Assembly: GCA_039881145.1 (NCBI GenBank)
Contig: JAYKKI010000088.1
Span: 4,030,501 to 4,094,500 of the forward strand
Length of the DNA stretch: 64,000 nt
Reading direction: 5' to 3'
From: Druceiella hillmani
Taxonomy: Eukaryota > Arthropoda > Insecta > Lepidoptera > Hepialidae
Below the pieces are notes generated by a model, which saw nothing but the letters and a program-made list of their open reading frames with translations, ran no database searches and was not told where the DNA came from. Position 1 is the stretch's first letter. Each line of letters begins with the position of its first letter. The translations under genes were made by a program, and so were the position numbers. Positions 1-10,672 of this stretch are shown here, piece after piece.

Positions 1-1490
1 GAACCCCTTAGAGCAGGATTATAAGGAAGACCACTTGGTGAAGAAAGATGCTGTAGACAGAATGAAAATGGAAGCTGATCTTGCTATGCTTGACCACACT
101 TATCTTTAGTCAGGGCTCTGGAGGAAAGTCATTTATGGTATTGCTCTTAAAATCCAAATGTCCTTTTGGTTTTTTAGTTTCAACAATGCGGAGAAAACCC
201 AGGCAAAGCAGTTTTTCTGATCAATTTTCCGTTGGATATATTGGAAAGTATACAGTTAATTCAGTTTCAATTAGATATATGCACATGTAAAACGATTGTA
301 AAAATTTGAAAAATGTTAAAAAAATCTATTTTTGTATATTTCTGAAAAAAAACTTGTATTATTCTAACTGAGGAAATAAATATATCTATCTATATATCTT
401 ATAATGCTTTTTCTTGTTTTTGTCATTTTTTACATATTGATGAATATCTTGAATGTATGAAAAAAGAATAAAATACAAAAAAACAATAAAAAAATCCAAT
501 GACTTTTTGAAATAATTTTCCCTAACCGGCTGAAAATATAGAAAATAATTGAATGGGGATTTCATGATTTTTTTATTTGTTTTTTTTATTGATGCAATAT
601 TTAATCCTTGATGTCAATAAAAAATTTCTCAGGCAGTGAAATTTTAAATATTACTATACATATATTTTTTATTATATATTATTTAATTTAAAAACGGCCA
701 TATAATTTATTACTTTTATTTTTCCATTCTGTCTATTCATCCGCAAGAGTTCTCGTAAAGTGTAATATTGATTGAGCTGATGTATGGGATGTTTATATAA
801 ATTCCAATATGGGAATAAAGGCAATTTTTCTCAAAAATTGAAGTTCTGTGAATTTTTTGGAAAATTGGTATCAAACTGGCGCTAAGCTAAGTTCAGAAAA
901 AATAGTAATTAGATGATTACTTTCGTTGTTTTTAAGGTACCACATAGAGATCATGTTATTAAACCATACAAAATTGTATTTACTTGGTATAGCATTAGGA
1001 TTACCAGATTTGTTTGTTCTTCTCTAAGTGACAGATGGTGAAAAACTAAAAAAAATTGCATGCAATTCTGTCCAGAAGTGAAACTCTTTGACGATCTAAA
1101 CCTCAATTTGTAAGTATATAGTAAGGTAAAACGGCAGAGAGAGAGTTTAGTGGGAAGTCAAAGCTGCAAATATGTAAAGGTAGGATAAATACTTTGATTT
1201 ATATATTAAAAAAATGTACTAAGTACAAGTCTATAGATTGTACTAAAACATAGACATTGTCAATTAATCAGATGTCAGTACCAGAATACGGTTAAATGCA
1301 CCTGAAAGAAGTTGGGATATATTACTTCTGTTGTAAATTACATTTACGATAACTATATGTGCGGGTTCAATGAGGGTTTATAAATACATTAAGTACATAT
1401 ATTGTTAGTCTTGTAATGGATAAAGTACACGCAAAATTAGTAATAAAGCAATCATAAGTAGATAAATAAATCGACAACATTTTGACAGAA
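1..1490. other. AT-rich intergenic sequence
   Basis: No gene-like frame is visible. The stretch is A/T-rich with homopolymer runs. The short open frames have no recognisable motif and look like chance. Confidence 0.6.
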
Positions 1491-1660
1491 TACTTTTGAC
1501 ACATAACGTACAAAATAGTTGATGGCGGTATTGAGCGCCATTTTTGTTTGTTTTCGTGCACGTGTACACTTGATAAAATTTTGACACTTTGCTTTTGGCA
1601 TACATAACGTACAAAACAGCTGATAGCAGTAGTGAGCGCCATTTTTGTTTACTTTCGCAA
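1485..1660. repeat. Two-copy direct repeat, period about 103 bp
   Basis: The segment beginning ACATAACGTACAAAA and ending GAGCGCCATTTTTGTTT occurs twice, at about 1,500-1,550 and 1,602-1,650. The upstream TTTTGACA-containing flank is partly repeated too. The copies differ at several bases, so the duplication is not recent. The short minus-strand frames here follow the repeat and show no known domain. Confidence 0.75.
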
Positions 1661-1889
1661 CTTGTTTACTCTAAAAAAATAATAGATGGCGCTGGCAGTA
1701 CCAATATCGTAATATTCACCAAGTCAGGACGTTTTTACTATCTGTAACTTCCACATAAAAAGTATCTTATTTGTTGCTCCCTATTATGAGGGTATAAACT
1801 ATTACTATATCAGGTTTCACCAAAATCCGTGTAATAGATTTCGTGTGATTAAAGAACAAATTAAAATGTCTGTAATAAAAAAGAAATGA

Positions 1890-2175
1890 GTACGACTAAT
1901 CTGATTGATGGTGAAGTTATTTTCGAAAGTAACAAGTATCAGCAGCAAATATCACGGCTGATTTAATGAATCACGGCTGATTTACTACCATTCATTAAGG
2001 AGTTCTATTGTTCATCTGCAAAACTCCTCAACAGACTCTGATCTGGTCGTTGGTGTAGTTATTTTGCAAAGTAATAACTATCAGTAGAATATATGCTACA
2101 ATCATAATTTATTTACTACCATATATCAATTAATTCCATTTTTCATTTCGGAATCTCATCAGATCATCACCATAT
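1890..2175 (-). repeat. Relic of the 115-bp minisatellite, inverted
   Basis: On the minus strand this reads as degenerate copies of the minisatellite found in the type I units at 37.6, 52.7 and 62.4 kb. Shared words are GAACTCCTTAA, GGTAGTAAAT and TTACTTTGCAAAATAACTAC. It shows that the minisatellite family also exists outside the tandem array, in the opposite orientation. Confidence 0.65.
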
Positions 2176-2179
2176 TTAT

Positions 2180-3712
2180 AATGTGGTTCCTCACTAGTAT
2201 ACACTCTCAAACAAAATAATTATTAGTATTAAATTTATAAAATATAATGGAAATAAATTCAAGTATATATGTGTATATAACACATACACTCACGAAATTC
2301 TATAGTCAGTAAATGCTTTCAAATCCAGGAAACTGCGTAAACAAACTGTAGACTTTACTGAACTTTATTTCCGTACGAAAGAAAATCTGAGTTACTCTCA
2401 AGTCGCGCCTAAAGAAGTTTTACTTCAGAATTGTCAAAATATGTTTTCTGGCTTCTTCTATCATTTTATACGTTAAATGAATCAATATTTATAAACTATT
2501 TTCTATGTACAGAGTTCACTCTGTTACAATTTTATTATATTTATGGATAGACAAAATCTAGAGAAATATGTTCAGAAATCTTGTTAGGGATTAAGCAATT
2601 CCAATAGTAGAATACGTAGGGAAAGAATTACGAAGAGGTGATAAGGTACAATTGTTTCAAAGCGTGGAGGGCAAAAATATGAAGGTAAGAAACATTTTTA
2701 AAAATGTTTCTGTTTCTATTTCTAGCACAAAATATCTGTAAACAAATTTTAATATTTCTCTATCTCAAAATAGAATCAATTTTACTATTTTTACTAAGTA
2801 ATTTTTGCAATATATGTGAAGAAATTTCAAATTTTTAAGCTGACAGAACCTAGACATGGTATACTAGCTTTCTTGCTGTCATATGGGTACTATTTTTGAC
2901 TGAATAGTACAGCAGCAAAGTGTGTTCTGCTATATTCTTGAGAACTGTAATGTAGCTATTTTTCCTGTTAGTGTCACCATTTTCTTATGTAACATGATCT
3001 TTTGAAATCGCAATGCTGGTTAGTCTTTCGTTTTATATTTCAATATTAGCTAATTGAATATAAAAATTAAATAGGCATTGATGCGTTTTATTTACAAACT
3101 GTTATAATAATTAATTCTAATTTAAACTCATCATATTTGTTTATTGTAATTTCTGTTCTACTTTTCGAACTGAAACTTTTTTAGTCACATTTTGAATTTT
3201 TACCGTACAATAAGTTACACGTGTGACCAGTCTATATGTGACCAGGTCACATATACTGAATAGCCGCGCGGTGGTCCATTTTACCTCTCTCCTTTTGGCT
3301 AAAGTTACTAGCCCTTTATTCGTATCATTGATAAAAATGATGTGTTTAATGTATATTTAGTTCTGCAGTATTTAATAGTTTAGTGTAATAATGATATCAT
3401 CGTTAGTTTTTTTATTTTTTGTATTAGCCTACAAACAATGAGAATATAACAAATCAAACAATTCAGTGATTGACAAGCTAGGAGAGGTCAAAAAATAAAA
3501 TACAATTTGTGATCATAATCCAAAACGAAAAAAGCTATTTTTATAAATGCGCGTATATCATACTTTTAATAAATGAAGAATTGTTAATAAAAAAATAATA
3601 AAAACTGCCGGCGTTAATAACATTTCGTAAACATTTCTAAAAAATAATCAATACCGATCGCTTTTGAAATGTGTAGCTATTGCCTATATTAATTAAAAAT
3701 AAACTGTTCACA
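2180..3712. other. AT-rich intergenic sequence with one short palindrome
   Basis: No coding signal is seen. At 3,233-3,255 there is a palindrome with 11-bp arms, TATATGTGACC and its complement, around one A. The word GTGACCAG also occurs just upstream. The rest is featureless A/T-rich DNA. Confidence 0.55.
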
Positions 3713-3714
3713 AA

Positions 3715-4325
3715 TGTTTTCTTTATCTTTGATTGTATGGCGTTCGTTCTCTCCACAGAAAACCTTTGCCAATGTCACGTGTGGAAAAAAGGTTAAGCAA
3801 TACTGTAGTAAGTTATATTTCGGATATTGTCATTGTTGCTTGTTAACAAAAGAATAAACTACACAATAAAACAAAAATTAAGTAAGAAGTTGGCTACAAT
3901 TAAACAAAAAGAAGAAAATGACATTATAGGTAATATACAGAGAGTACAAAATAAGTATATACAAATATACAAACATAGAAACAAAAATAAACAAGAATAT
4001 AAATATGAAAGATTCTATATTTTGATGTCGATCTTTCTTATGAACTGAATGATTAATCCTAAAATGGGTTTGTTAGCAATAGATAAAAGTGATCTTATGT
4101 TGATGGGCAATTGAATTTTATATTTAAATAATTTGTAAATAAACGCAGGAAATCTATATTCAATGGATATGCAACAATGAGATGATTTAGATCGTTTTCT
4201 CCAAGCCCACAATCGCAAATTGTAGATTCTCTGACACGCGGTCTAGACACAAAGGATTCCTTTCGCGAGAAAGTAAATATTGAGAACCAAGGTTTTGTGG
4301 GTATAAGAGATTACATTCGTTCTTA
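3715..4325 (-). pseudogene. 3' end of a LINE (non-LTR retrotransposon), copy 1
   Basis: Read on the minus strand, the segment near 4,220-4,150 encodes a decayed tail with ICDCG, ENDLNHL and YPLN. This is the C-x-CG...D-x-x-H...C-P-L pattern that closes the second ORF of jockey-like LINEs, here with the last cysteine replaced by Y. It is followed by an A/T-rich 3' region. The same tail and 3' region recur at once in the next copy at 4.33-4.9 kb, including a shared CTTTGCCAATGT word, so two LINE 3' ends sit head to tail. Only the 3' end survives and frame breaks are present. Confidence 0.6.
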
Positions 4326-6960
4326 TCTTTATTTTTTTATTCTATGGCATTCATTTTCTTCATAAATAATCTTTGCCAATGTTAAGTTTAGAAGGGATGG
4401 TTAGGCCAATACTGACTAAATCATATCTCAGATATATATCATTGTTACTAGGTAACAAGAAAATAAACTATGGAGCAAGACAGTAAGCACAATTAATAAA
4501 TAAAACGAAAAAATAAATTAAAAATGTATATTTATAGGTAATGAAAACTACAATATCCAGAGGAGTACAAAGTAAGCATATGCGAGTATGCAAACAAATA
4601 TAAATAGAGTGAGTTTATTGGCAACAGTTAAAGGGATCTAATATTAATAGGCAACTGAATTTTACATTTTAATAATTTATAAATAAAGCAAGGAAATATA
4701 TTATTTAATGGCCATGCAAAAACGAAATGAATTAGGTCATCCTCTCCAACTCCACAATCGCAGATTGGAGATTTCCTGATATGCAGTCTACCAGGAAATG
4801 AGTAGGAATAGGAGAATGACTCAACGCATGCGAGAAGGGACTGTAAAGAATTTAAGGAGTCAAAGAAGATAAGGAGCCTGCGAACCTTTTTAAGTTGAGC
4901 ATACCTTAAAGCTTTCAGGGTCTTTGATGTGTCTGTGGATATTCGTGTCCAATCCATCCAAAATTATACAGGATGGAATTGAAAAGCGAATTGGTATTTT
5001 TTTACTCCTTACCAACTCCAAAACACAAATTTATATGTGGTCTGTGAATTATCGAATCAATTGGAAAAATGTAGAGGGGGAGAGAAATTTTGAGATGGAT
5101 TTGAATGTTTGGAAGTAAACGAGAAGAGGTCGGGTCTTGGAACGCCAAAAAGTTTTTGTAAAATGAGAGGCATAGAATATCTGGCTGTCTTCAGTAGGTA
5201 ATGATCAGCTGGGTATTGTCGCCGGAGGAGTAAGGGAAGATCAATTTATTCTATTTATAGGGCATTTATGGGACTGGATTTTATCGCCCCTGTTATGATC
5301 CTCGGTGGTTGAGACTGAATTCGGATTAATTTAGTGGCATTGCTTTTGGATATGATATCAAGAAGTAATGAATCGTATTCTAGATGACTGCGAGCCATAG
5401 CGTTATAGATTAATTTTAGTCTGGTAGGATGTCTGGCATCGGAAACGATGTGTTAAACGTAAGTATTCTAGGATAATTTTGAGTATAGGTAGGTATATAC
5501 CTAAAATTTAATATTGGAAAGAGTAGGGATCGAGGACGAATTATAAGAAATAGATAAATCTTCAAAAATTCTCTAGATAAGTCCACCACAGCGCTTTTGG
5601 ATGGCGATAACTCTATACCGTGAGAGTTAACTCGTTAGTTGAAGTTAACAAGGACATAATTTAAAGCATTTTCGGAAACCGTTATTGATTTATCAGAAAA
5701 ATGCAAAAGCAGATCAAGTGGATTATATAAGAGTATATATTGAAAAGTAAGGGTCTTAAAACAGAGCCTTGAGGAAGACCCTTATATAGTTCTTGTTAAG
5801 GGAGAGGATCCAGGGTTCTAAGAGAGATTGATATTTCTAAAAGAAAATTGAGGAGTAAATGTGTAATCTTGACGGGAATTCTGAAGTCATGAGAAATTTT
5901 CTTAAGGATTGGAAAGTTTACTTTATTGTAGGCTGAAGAAAGATCTAAAAGTGTAGCAACGCGGAAATTTTGTCGGGAGAGGGCAAATCTGATAGAAGTA
6001 GGCATGGTGCTGAGATTGTCCAAGTATTCTTAATTTTTTTGAATCCAAATTGGTTGCTTGGGAAAGTGGAATGGTGCTTTGTAAACTATTCCAATCAATT
6101 CTTAGTCAGTGTTCCATGATCTTCTCTAAAACAGGAAAAAGTGTTATGGGTCTGTGGCATGAACGTACATTGGGATCTTTACGAGGCTTAAGAATGGGAA
6201 TTATTATTTGAGTTTTACATCACTATGGTATATAGGCTGATTTTGAACATAGATTTAATGAGAGACAGAAGATACTAAGGGGTAGATGATAAAGTGTTTT
6301 TTTACAATTGAATATGAGATTCAGTCAACACCAGAGGAAGAGTCCTTAAGATCATACAAGGTTAAATCCAATTCATTAATGGAGAAATCTTCTGAAAAAC
6401 GGTTAACACTTAAATGAAACTACGTGATGTAGTATTATTTCTACTTTCTTTAATTTCTTTACCATGACCTAGGTTTCGTTGTATTACATCTTCAGGAGGG
6501 ATATTAGCAAAGATAATGAATTTCTACAAAATTAATGCCAAATATATTCAATATTTAAAAACGGTTAAGGTTTGTAAAATTATATCTGATAGGTGATTTA
6601 TCTAGATTTGGGATGGAGGGGAAAGCAAGTTTACTTAAAAATTGGTCTACGTAATTCCCGTGGGGAGGATTTGGTTGGATCAGGCTGAAAAACAGATCGA
6701 AAGCGTTTTACACTATAGATAGAAGGAGGAGTAGAAGGAGAGATAACATTTTTTCCAGCATTCTCCTTTTTGTTACGGACAATTCGCTTAGATTTTTCGA
6801 AACAAGAGGAAGTTTGCTTCTGATATGTTAAATTTATATATCGCTTCAGTCTCTTTGCGGGCTTTAAACAATGCACAGCAGTCTCCTTTCCGATAAAGAG
6901 GAGAGGACCTGTAGCGGTGGTTAAATCTCTTAAGTGAGATAAAGTTCTCAGCAGCCAAGT
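4326..6960 (-). pseudogene. Degenerate jockey-like LINE, ORF2 (reverse transcriptase and tail)
   Basis: Several landmarks lie in order on the minus strand. A basic linker near 6,876-6,631 (KRLKRYIN, then PRELRRP) resembles the region between endonuclease and reverse transcriptase. RT motif A is LDLSSAYNKVN near 5,960-5,930. RT motif B is GLPQGSVLRPLLFNIYS near 5,788-5,735. Then comes SHGIELSPSKSAVVDLS near 5,620-5,570, and a cysteine tail SPICDCGVGEDDLIHF near 4,770-4,720. The frames are interrupted by stops and shifts and I do not see an intact catalytic YADD/FADD motif. The endonuclease end is missing or unrecognisable. Clade placement is by motif only. Inactive. Confidence 0.75.
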
Positions 6961-6984
6961 CTATAACCCTTACAAAATGGACAC

Positions 6985-7048
6985 GGCAAGAGTAAATGCT
7001 ATTCAGAACATGAATACGAGTAAATGCTATTCAGAACGTGAATACGTC
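6985..7048. repeat. Short tandem duplication, about 26 bp x 2
   Basis: The segment GAGTAAATGCTATTCAGAAC plus TGAATACG is present twice back to back, differing at one base. It abuts the left end of the promoter-like element that starts at 7,036. Confidence 0.7.
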
Positions 7049-7264
7049 TTTAAATTTGCTACCATACGGGGGCAATCCAAAATACCTAATGATAACAAAA
7101 TCGGGGGATAGAGATTGGCGTTGCAGTTTCGAATCTATCCTCTACATCAAAACTTAAATTATACCACTGGATAGCTAAAGGATCAAAGAGTTAAGATACG
7201 ATAAGCGAGATTACGTTACATTGTTCTCGCTTACGCGAGATTACGATAAGCGAGAACAATGACG

Positions 7265-7290
7265 CATTGCGCGCGGTGGAGGGGGAAGCG
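7265..7290 (-). promoter_or_regulatory. Conserved CpG-rich segment with CAAAATGGCG motif
   Basis: The minus strand reads CAAAATGGCGGCGC, then CCCTCCACCGCGCGC. The same block occurs at 28,673-28,735 and 45,968-46,020 as CAAAATGGCGACG. The AAAATGGCGGC core resembles the binding site known for YY1/Pho-type zinc fingers. That reading is inference from the motif alone. Confidence 0.4.
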
Positions 7291-7410
7291 CCGCCATTTT
7301 GAGATTATTTTGCTGCGTATCGAGATTTGCAATTAGTATAACTTTTGATTCGGAAAAGCTACGATGTTCGTTTAAATTTTAATCGTCAGCTGTCGTCAAA
7401 ATCTATCGAT

Positions 7411-7445
7411 TGTATATAAAACATTAGTTTCAAGTAGTGACAGTG
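7411..7445 (+). promoter_or_regulatory. TATA box upstream of the 67-codon frame
   Basis: TGTATATAAAAC at about 7,411-7,422 lies about 75 bp before the ATG at 7,492. A transcription start would be expected near 7,440. The TATA word is kept in both shorter copies of the element (near 28,555 and 45,850, minus strand). Confidence 0.4.
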
Positions 7446-7491
7446 AATATAATAAGGTGTTAGAATAAAAAAATATTATCAAAAATATATA

Positions 7492-7695
7492 ATGTCGGCC
7501 TATACGCGTCGAAAAGTCGAAACCAAATACAGAGATCGTATACGGCTGGAAAGGGCTTCTCAAGAACAATCGAATGGTAATAATAAAACACCATATGACC
7601 GAGGCAAGCAGTGCCGGGAACGTAAAAGAATGAATGCGGCCGAGCGGATCCGTTACATAGCTGTATTGATGTACAACACACGGCCGTGTCCATGA
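7492..7695 (+). CDS. 67-residue basic protein, possible 5' end of a transposon gene
   Basis: The frame runs from ATG 7,492 to a stop ending at 7,695. It encodes a very basic, arginine-rich, probably helical peptide with the segments MSAYTRRK, YRDRIRLERA, YDRGKQCRERKR and NAAERIR. I do not recognise a catalytic domain. Charge and spacing suggest a nucleic-acid-binding N-terminus. In the related copies at 28.4 and 45.7 kb the start MSAYT is kept, but the frame stops within a few codons because the middle is replaced. This copy therefore preserves a longer frame. It may be a real small protein or the first exon of a lost transposase. Confidence 0.35.
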   Translation: MSAYTRRKVETKYRDRIRLERASQEQSNGNNKTPYDRGKQCRERKRMNAAERIRYIAVLMYNTRPCP

Positions 7696-7719
7696 CATAG
7701 CCACACCCCACTTTTAATA

Positions 7720-8440
7720 TCTGTTAGATATGGATAGTCCTGATTCCTTTTTACACTCTTTGATCTAGTTTTATATTAGTTTATGTGGGCAATTTCTTTA
7801 TATTTGCCACTTACAATGTTTTATAACTGCGATAGTAATTTGATTTTAAAAAGTAACACTCTGGCCTCAAGAAGCTGATTCTGTTTAGCAAATAATTAGA
7901 AAATTAATCATATGTTATTATATGGTTTTGTTTGAAACAGCTATAAAATTAATTTATTTAATTTTGTCTATTAAAATTAATTTTGTCTATAAGTAAGCAA
8001 ATGGACCCTACAAAAAGGACCCTTTTTGTATTAAAAAAGTGTGTATCAAACATTTTTATAAGACACTGGTGATGGTCATCTGTAATCTCATAGAACAATT
8101 CACATGGTAAGCCGTTAGTCGTGCCGTGAGTTATTGTATGGTATTTCTTATACTACGTATGGAAGCATTAATACAATTCCAGAGTCAAATAAGACATTGT
8201 GCAATAGGTGTTACATTATTGGAAAGAGCTTCAGGTTTACAGCATTAATTAAAGCCGTTGAAGTTAATTTCAGAAATTTAAATACCATGAATGGATGAAT
8301 GAAATAAAAAGCGATTGACTCTCAGGATGCTGAAGAATCCGAGAAAAAGAAAAGGAAAACAATTAAAGTTGTCGAATTTGCGTCAATCATCAGACCTTAA
8401 AAAATCGACAGAATAATGAAAGCTTCTCAAAAATTTTACT
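7720..8440. other. AT-rich intergenic sequence
   Basis: No gene is seen. A small palindrome AAAAAGGACCCTTTTT lies near 8,013. The rest has no recognisable motif. Confidence 0.5.
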
Positions 8441-9335
8441 ACAAAAAGGGCCAGGTTTCTCCTTAAAAACCATGGAAGTAAGAAGAGCTCCCAAGTTCTT
8501 GCAGAGTATTACTAAAGGAGTTTGAATGAGTCAAGTTAAAGCCTTGGGTCTAAATTTATTAAACATTATAACTATCACAACATTGAACCTCGCGGCGACA
8601 AATTACTATCTCCCTATTGCTTTGTTGTTACAGGAATAACATCTGAAAACTGCCCATGACAACCTAGTTCACTGTAACAATAGCTATAATATTCAGTAAA
8701 TCAAAACGTAAAACTCATAAGTCTCTCATTTACCCTTCTCCGTCAAAGCTCTGTAAAAACTTGGCTAATTTTATCTCGGTACTTTTTGCGGCTAAAAAAA
8801 AAGTAACTTATCCCATTTTTAAAGTAATGTTTTTAATGAGATATATCAAATATACCATTTGGGACAGTATAATGTTACTATAATCGGTACTTAAAACAGA
8901 ATAATGCAGTTTTCCTTCGATAGTACTCACAACAATCAATAACCCTCAAATACCAACACCGGCAAATACAAAAGAAACAACAAACTGTTACTACCCAAGC
9001 AACTTCAGCAAGAGGCCAACACGTGATTTACAATCCTTCATAACCACTGTGCTATTGTCTGACGAAGTTATTTATGAGGGCGAGGTAGACCAGCGATTTA
9101 CGGCAAGGGCAGGGTGTGGGTGCTTCGAGTGGTCACCGCGGCCTGGCATGTCCTTTAGGAGGGATTGTTTGCAGGGTGAGTCTTAGCGTTCTTGTTGACG
9201 ATGTGTGAAATAATCGGAGCTATTCCGTGGTGATACAGTGCGTTCCTACTTATGTTATTTGTCGCGGCGTGTTTTTTGTTAGTTATCAGACAAACTTTTT
9301 ACTAAAATTTGATCCAACCTTGCAATTTGGAATAA
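8440..9335 (+). repeat. Arm A1 (extended)
   Basis: Leftmost member of the arm family. The core (about 8,885-9,335) pairs as an inverted repeat with B arms such as 15,291-15,800. The outer 450 bp (8,440-8,885), including AAAAAGGGCC and a TTGAACCTCGCGGCGACAAAT segment, pairs with 24,420-24,865 beside arm B2. On the plus strand the core holds the open segment YYPSNFSKRPTRDLQSF, then SDEVIYEGEVDQRF, comparable to frames in other arms. This is the most complete old arm. Confidence 0.75.
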
Positions 9336-9412
9336 CTATAAACGTTATGTAAAAATAAGAAATATGCGGAAAAAAACACATAATAATACAAAATCGCTGG
9401 GAGAAGCGTATA

Positions 9413-9434
9413 TCATATATACGCATATATCATA

Positions 9435-9502
<68 letters not shown>
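9413..9502. repeat. (AT)n microsatellite
   Basis: A run of AT dinucleotides with small interruptions (one TGTAT) directly follows arm A1. Confidence 0.95.
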
Positions 9503-9509
9503 ATCAAAA

Positions 9510-10370
9510 CTTTACATAATTCATAATGTTCTCGAATTTCATTCAGTTTTTGTGTCGTTAATGAAATAATTTTGTTGCAATTAGCTGTACAGGTGACTTC
9601 GTTTATGTGATGCTTTGGAAAATATTATAAAGTTAATTGTAATATTGAAGGTTAAAATACAAGTATTGCCATCTATAATAATCATTACGAAATAATTGTT
9701 TTTTTGCGATTTCTCGAACTCGAAATTTGAAATAATAATCTCTTCTTTTATGGTTGGTTTTTTGCAATGAAACAAGGCCTATATGTTACTTCATTTTTTG
9801 CGTGACGCGCTAACAAATAGACATATATACTCATAGACAAACATTCCAAAAACAATATTCTTGTGTTCTGTCATTTTTATTATGTCCATATAAATAATTT
9901 TTTCGTAATTATCCTTAATGTCACTACATTTTTTTGCAATTGCATGACAATTCTACAATTTTATTGTATTTAGAGATGTAGACCATTATTATTGTGTTTA
10001 GAATCTAATGATGAAAAGAGAATCTTAATTATTTTGGTAAATCGGCTGTTCATCATAGCTCTTTGAGTTTAAGATCGATTGCGGTGAAATTTTACAAGAT
10101 GTGATTGGATTAGGTGAACATTTGGAAAAAAAGTTAAAAGTTCAAAGATTCCTCGAACTCGGAAATAATAATTTTCTTTTCGCACAAGCCCCATCAATTA
10201 GAACCATAAATGAGGAGGTTTTTAAAAATGTAATTGAAAATATTAAGTCATATTTTCTTATACGGAGTTTTATTCTCAATATAGAATCTCCAAAATTTTG
10301 TAAAGAATCCTCTCATCCCCGAACTTTTAATCCAACTATATCAAATAACTAAAACAAAATTCAATATTTA
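9510..10370. other. AT-rich sequence with unrecognised short frames
   Basis: An 83-codon plus-strand frame (10,101-10,352) and a 64-codon minus-strand frame (9,581-9,775) are open. The 83-residue peptide has plausible helical segments (EEVFKNVIENIKSYF) but no family I recognise. It lies just upstream of hAT-related DNA and could be a fragment of the same element. A coding role is unsupported. Confidence 0.35.
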
Positions 10371-10371
10371 T

Positions 10372-10672
10372 TTATTAAGCATTTGCATGTAAATTATAAC
10401 TATTAATAATCACTTGAATGTAAATCATTAATATTAATAGGCCCTTGAATGTAAATCATTCATTTTAATAGGCACTTAAATGTAAATCATTGATATTAAT
10501 AGGCACTTGTATGTAAATCATTAATGTTAATAGGCAATTGAATGTAAATCATTAATGTTAACAGGCACTTGAATGTAAATCATTAATGTTAAAAGCACTT
10601 GAATGTAAATCATTGATATTAATAGGCACTTTAATGTAAATTATTTATATCACTAGGCCTGGTATGTGAAAT
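10372..10672. repeat. 32-bp minisatellite, about 9 copies
   Basis: Copies of roughly 31-33 bp around CACTTGAATGTAAATCATTA, ending ATTAATAGG. They are directly adjacent and diverged from each other by a few bases. There are no unique spacers, so this is a minisatellite and not a CRISPR array. It abuts the hAT-related block that starts at about 10,640. Confidence 0.85.

Larger units (their letters stand above)
7036..7710 (+). mobile_element. Promoter-bearing repeat element (longest copy)
   Basis: This element is related, in inverted orientation, to 28,326-28,914 and 45,650-46,175. The left end begins ACGTGAATACGTCT. The right end has a decayed inverted version followed by a conserved GTGTGGCTATGTC (minus strand). 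Inside are a GC-rich segment with GCGCGCGGTGGAGG, a GCCGCCATTTTGA motif, a TATATAAAA box and an ATG frame. The other two copies lost most of the frame, so this one is closest to the ancestral form. I infer a non-autonomous or truncated DNA element carrying the 5' end of a gene. Superfamily unknown. Confidence 0.55.

Noticed and set aside
61..290. 69-codon frame near the left edge
   Set aside because: No motif, repeat relation or promoter supports it.
3233..3255. Palindrome as a nuclear-receptor response element
   Set aside because: The AGGTCA-type halves point outward, not inward, and there is no gene nearby. Kept only as a short palindrome.
10372..10672. CRISPR-like array
   Set aside because: The 32-bp copies are directly adjacent with no unique spacers, and the sequence is eukaryotic.
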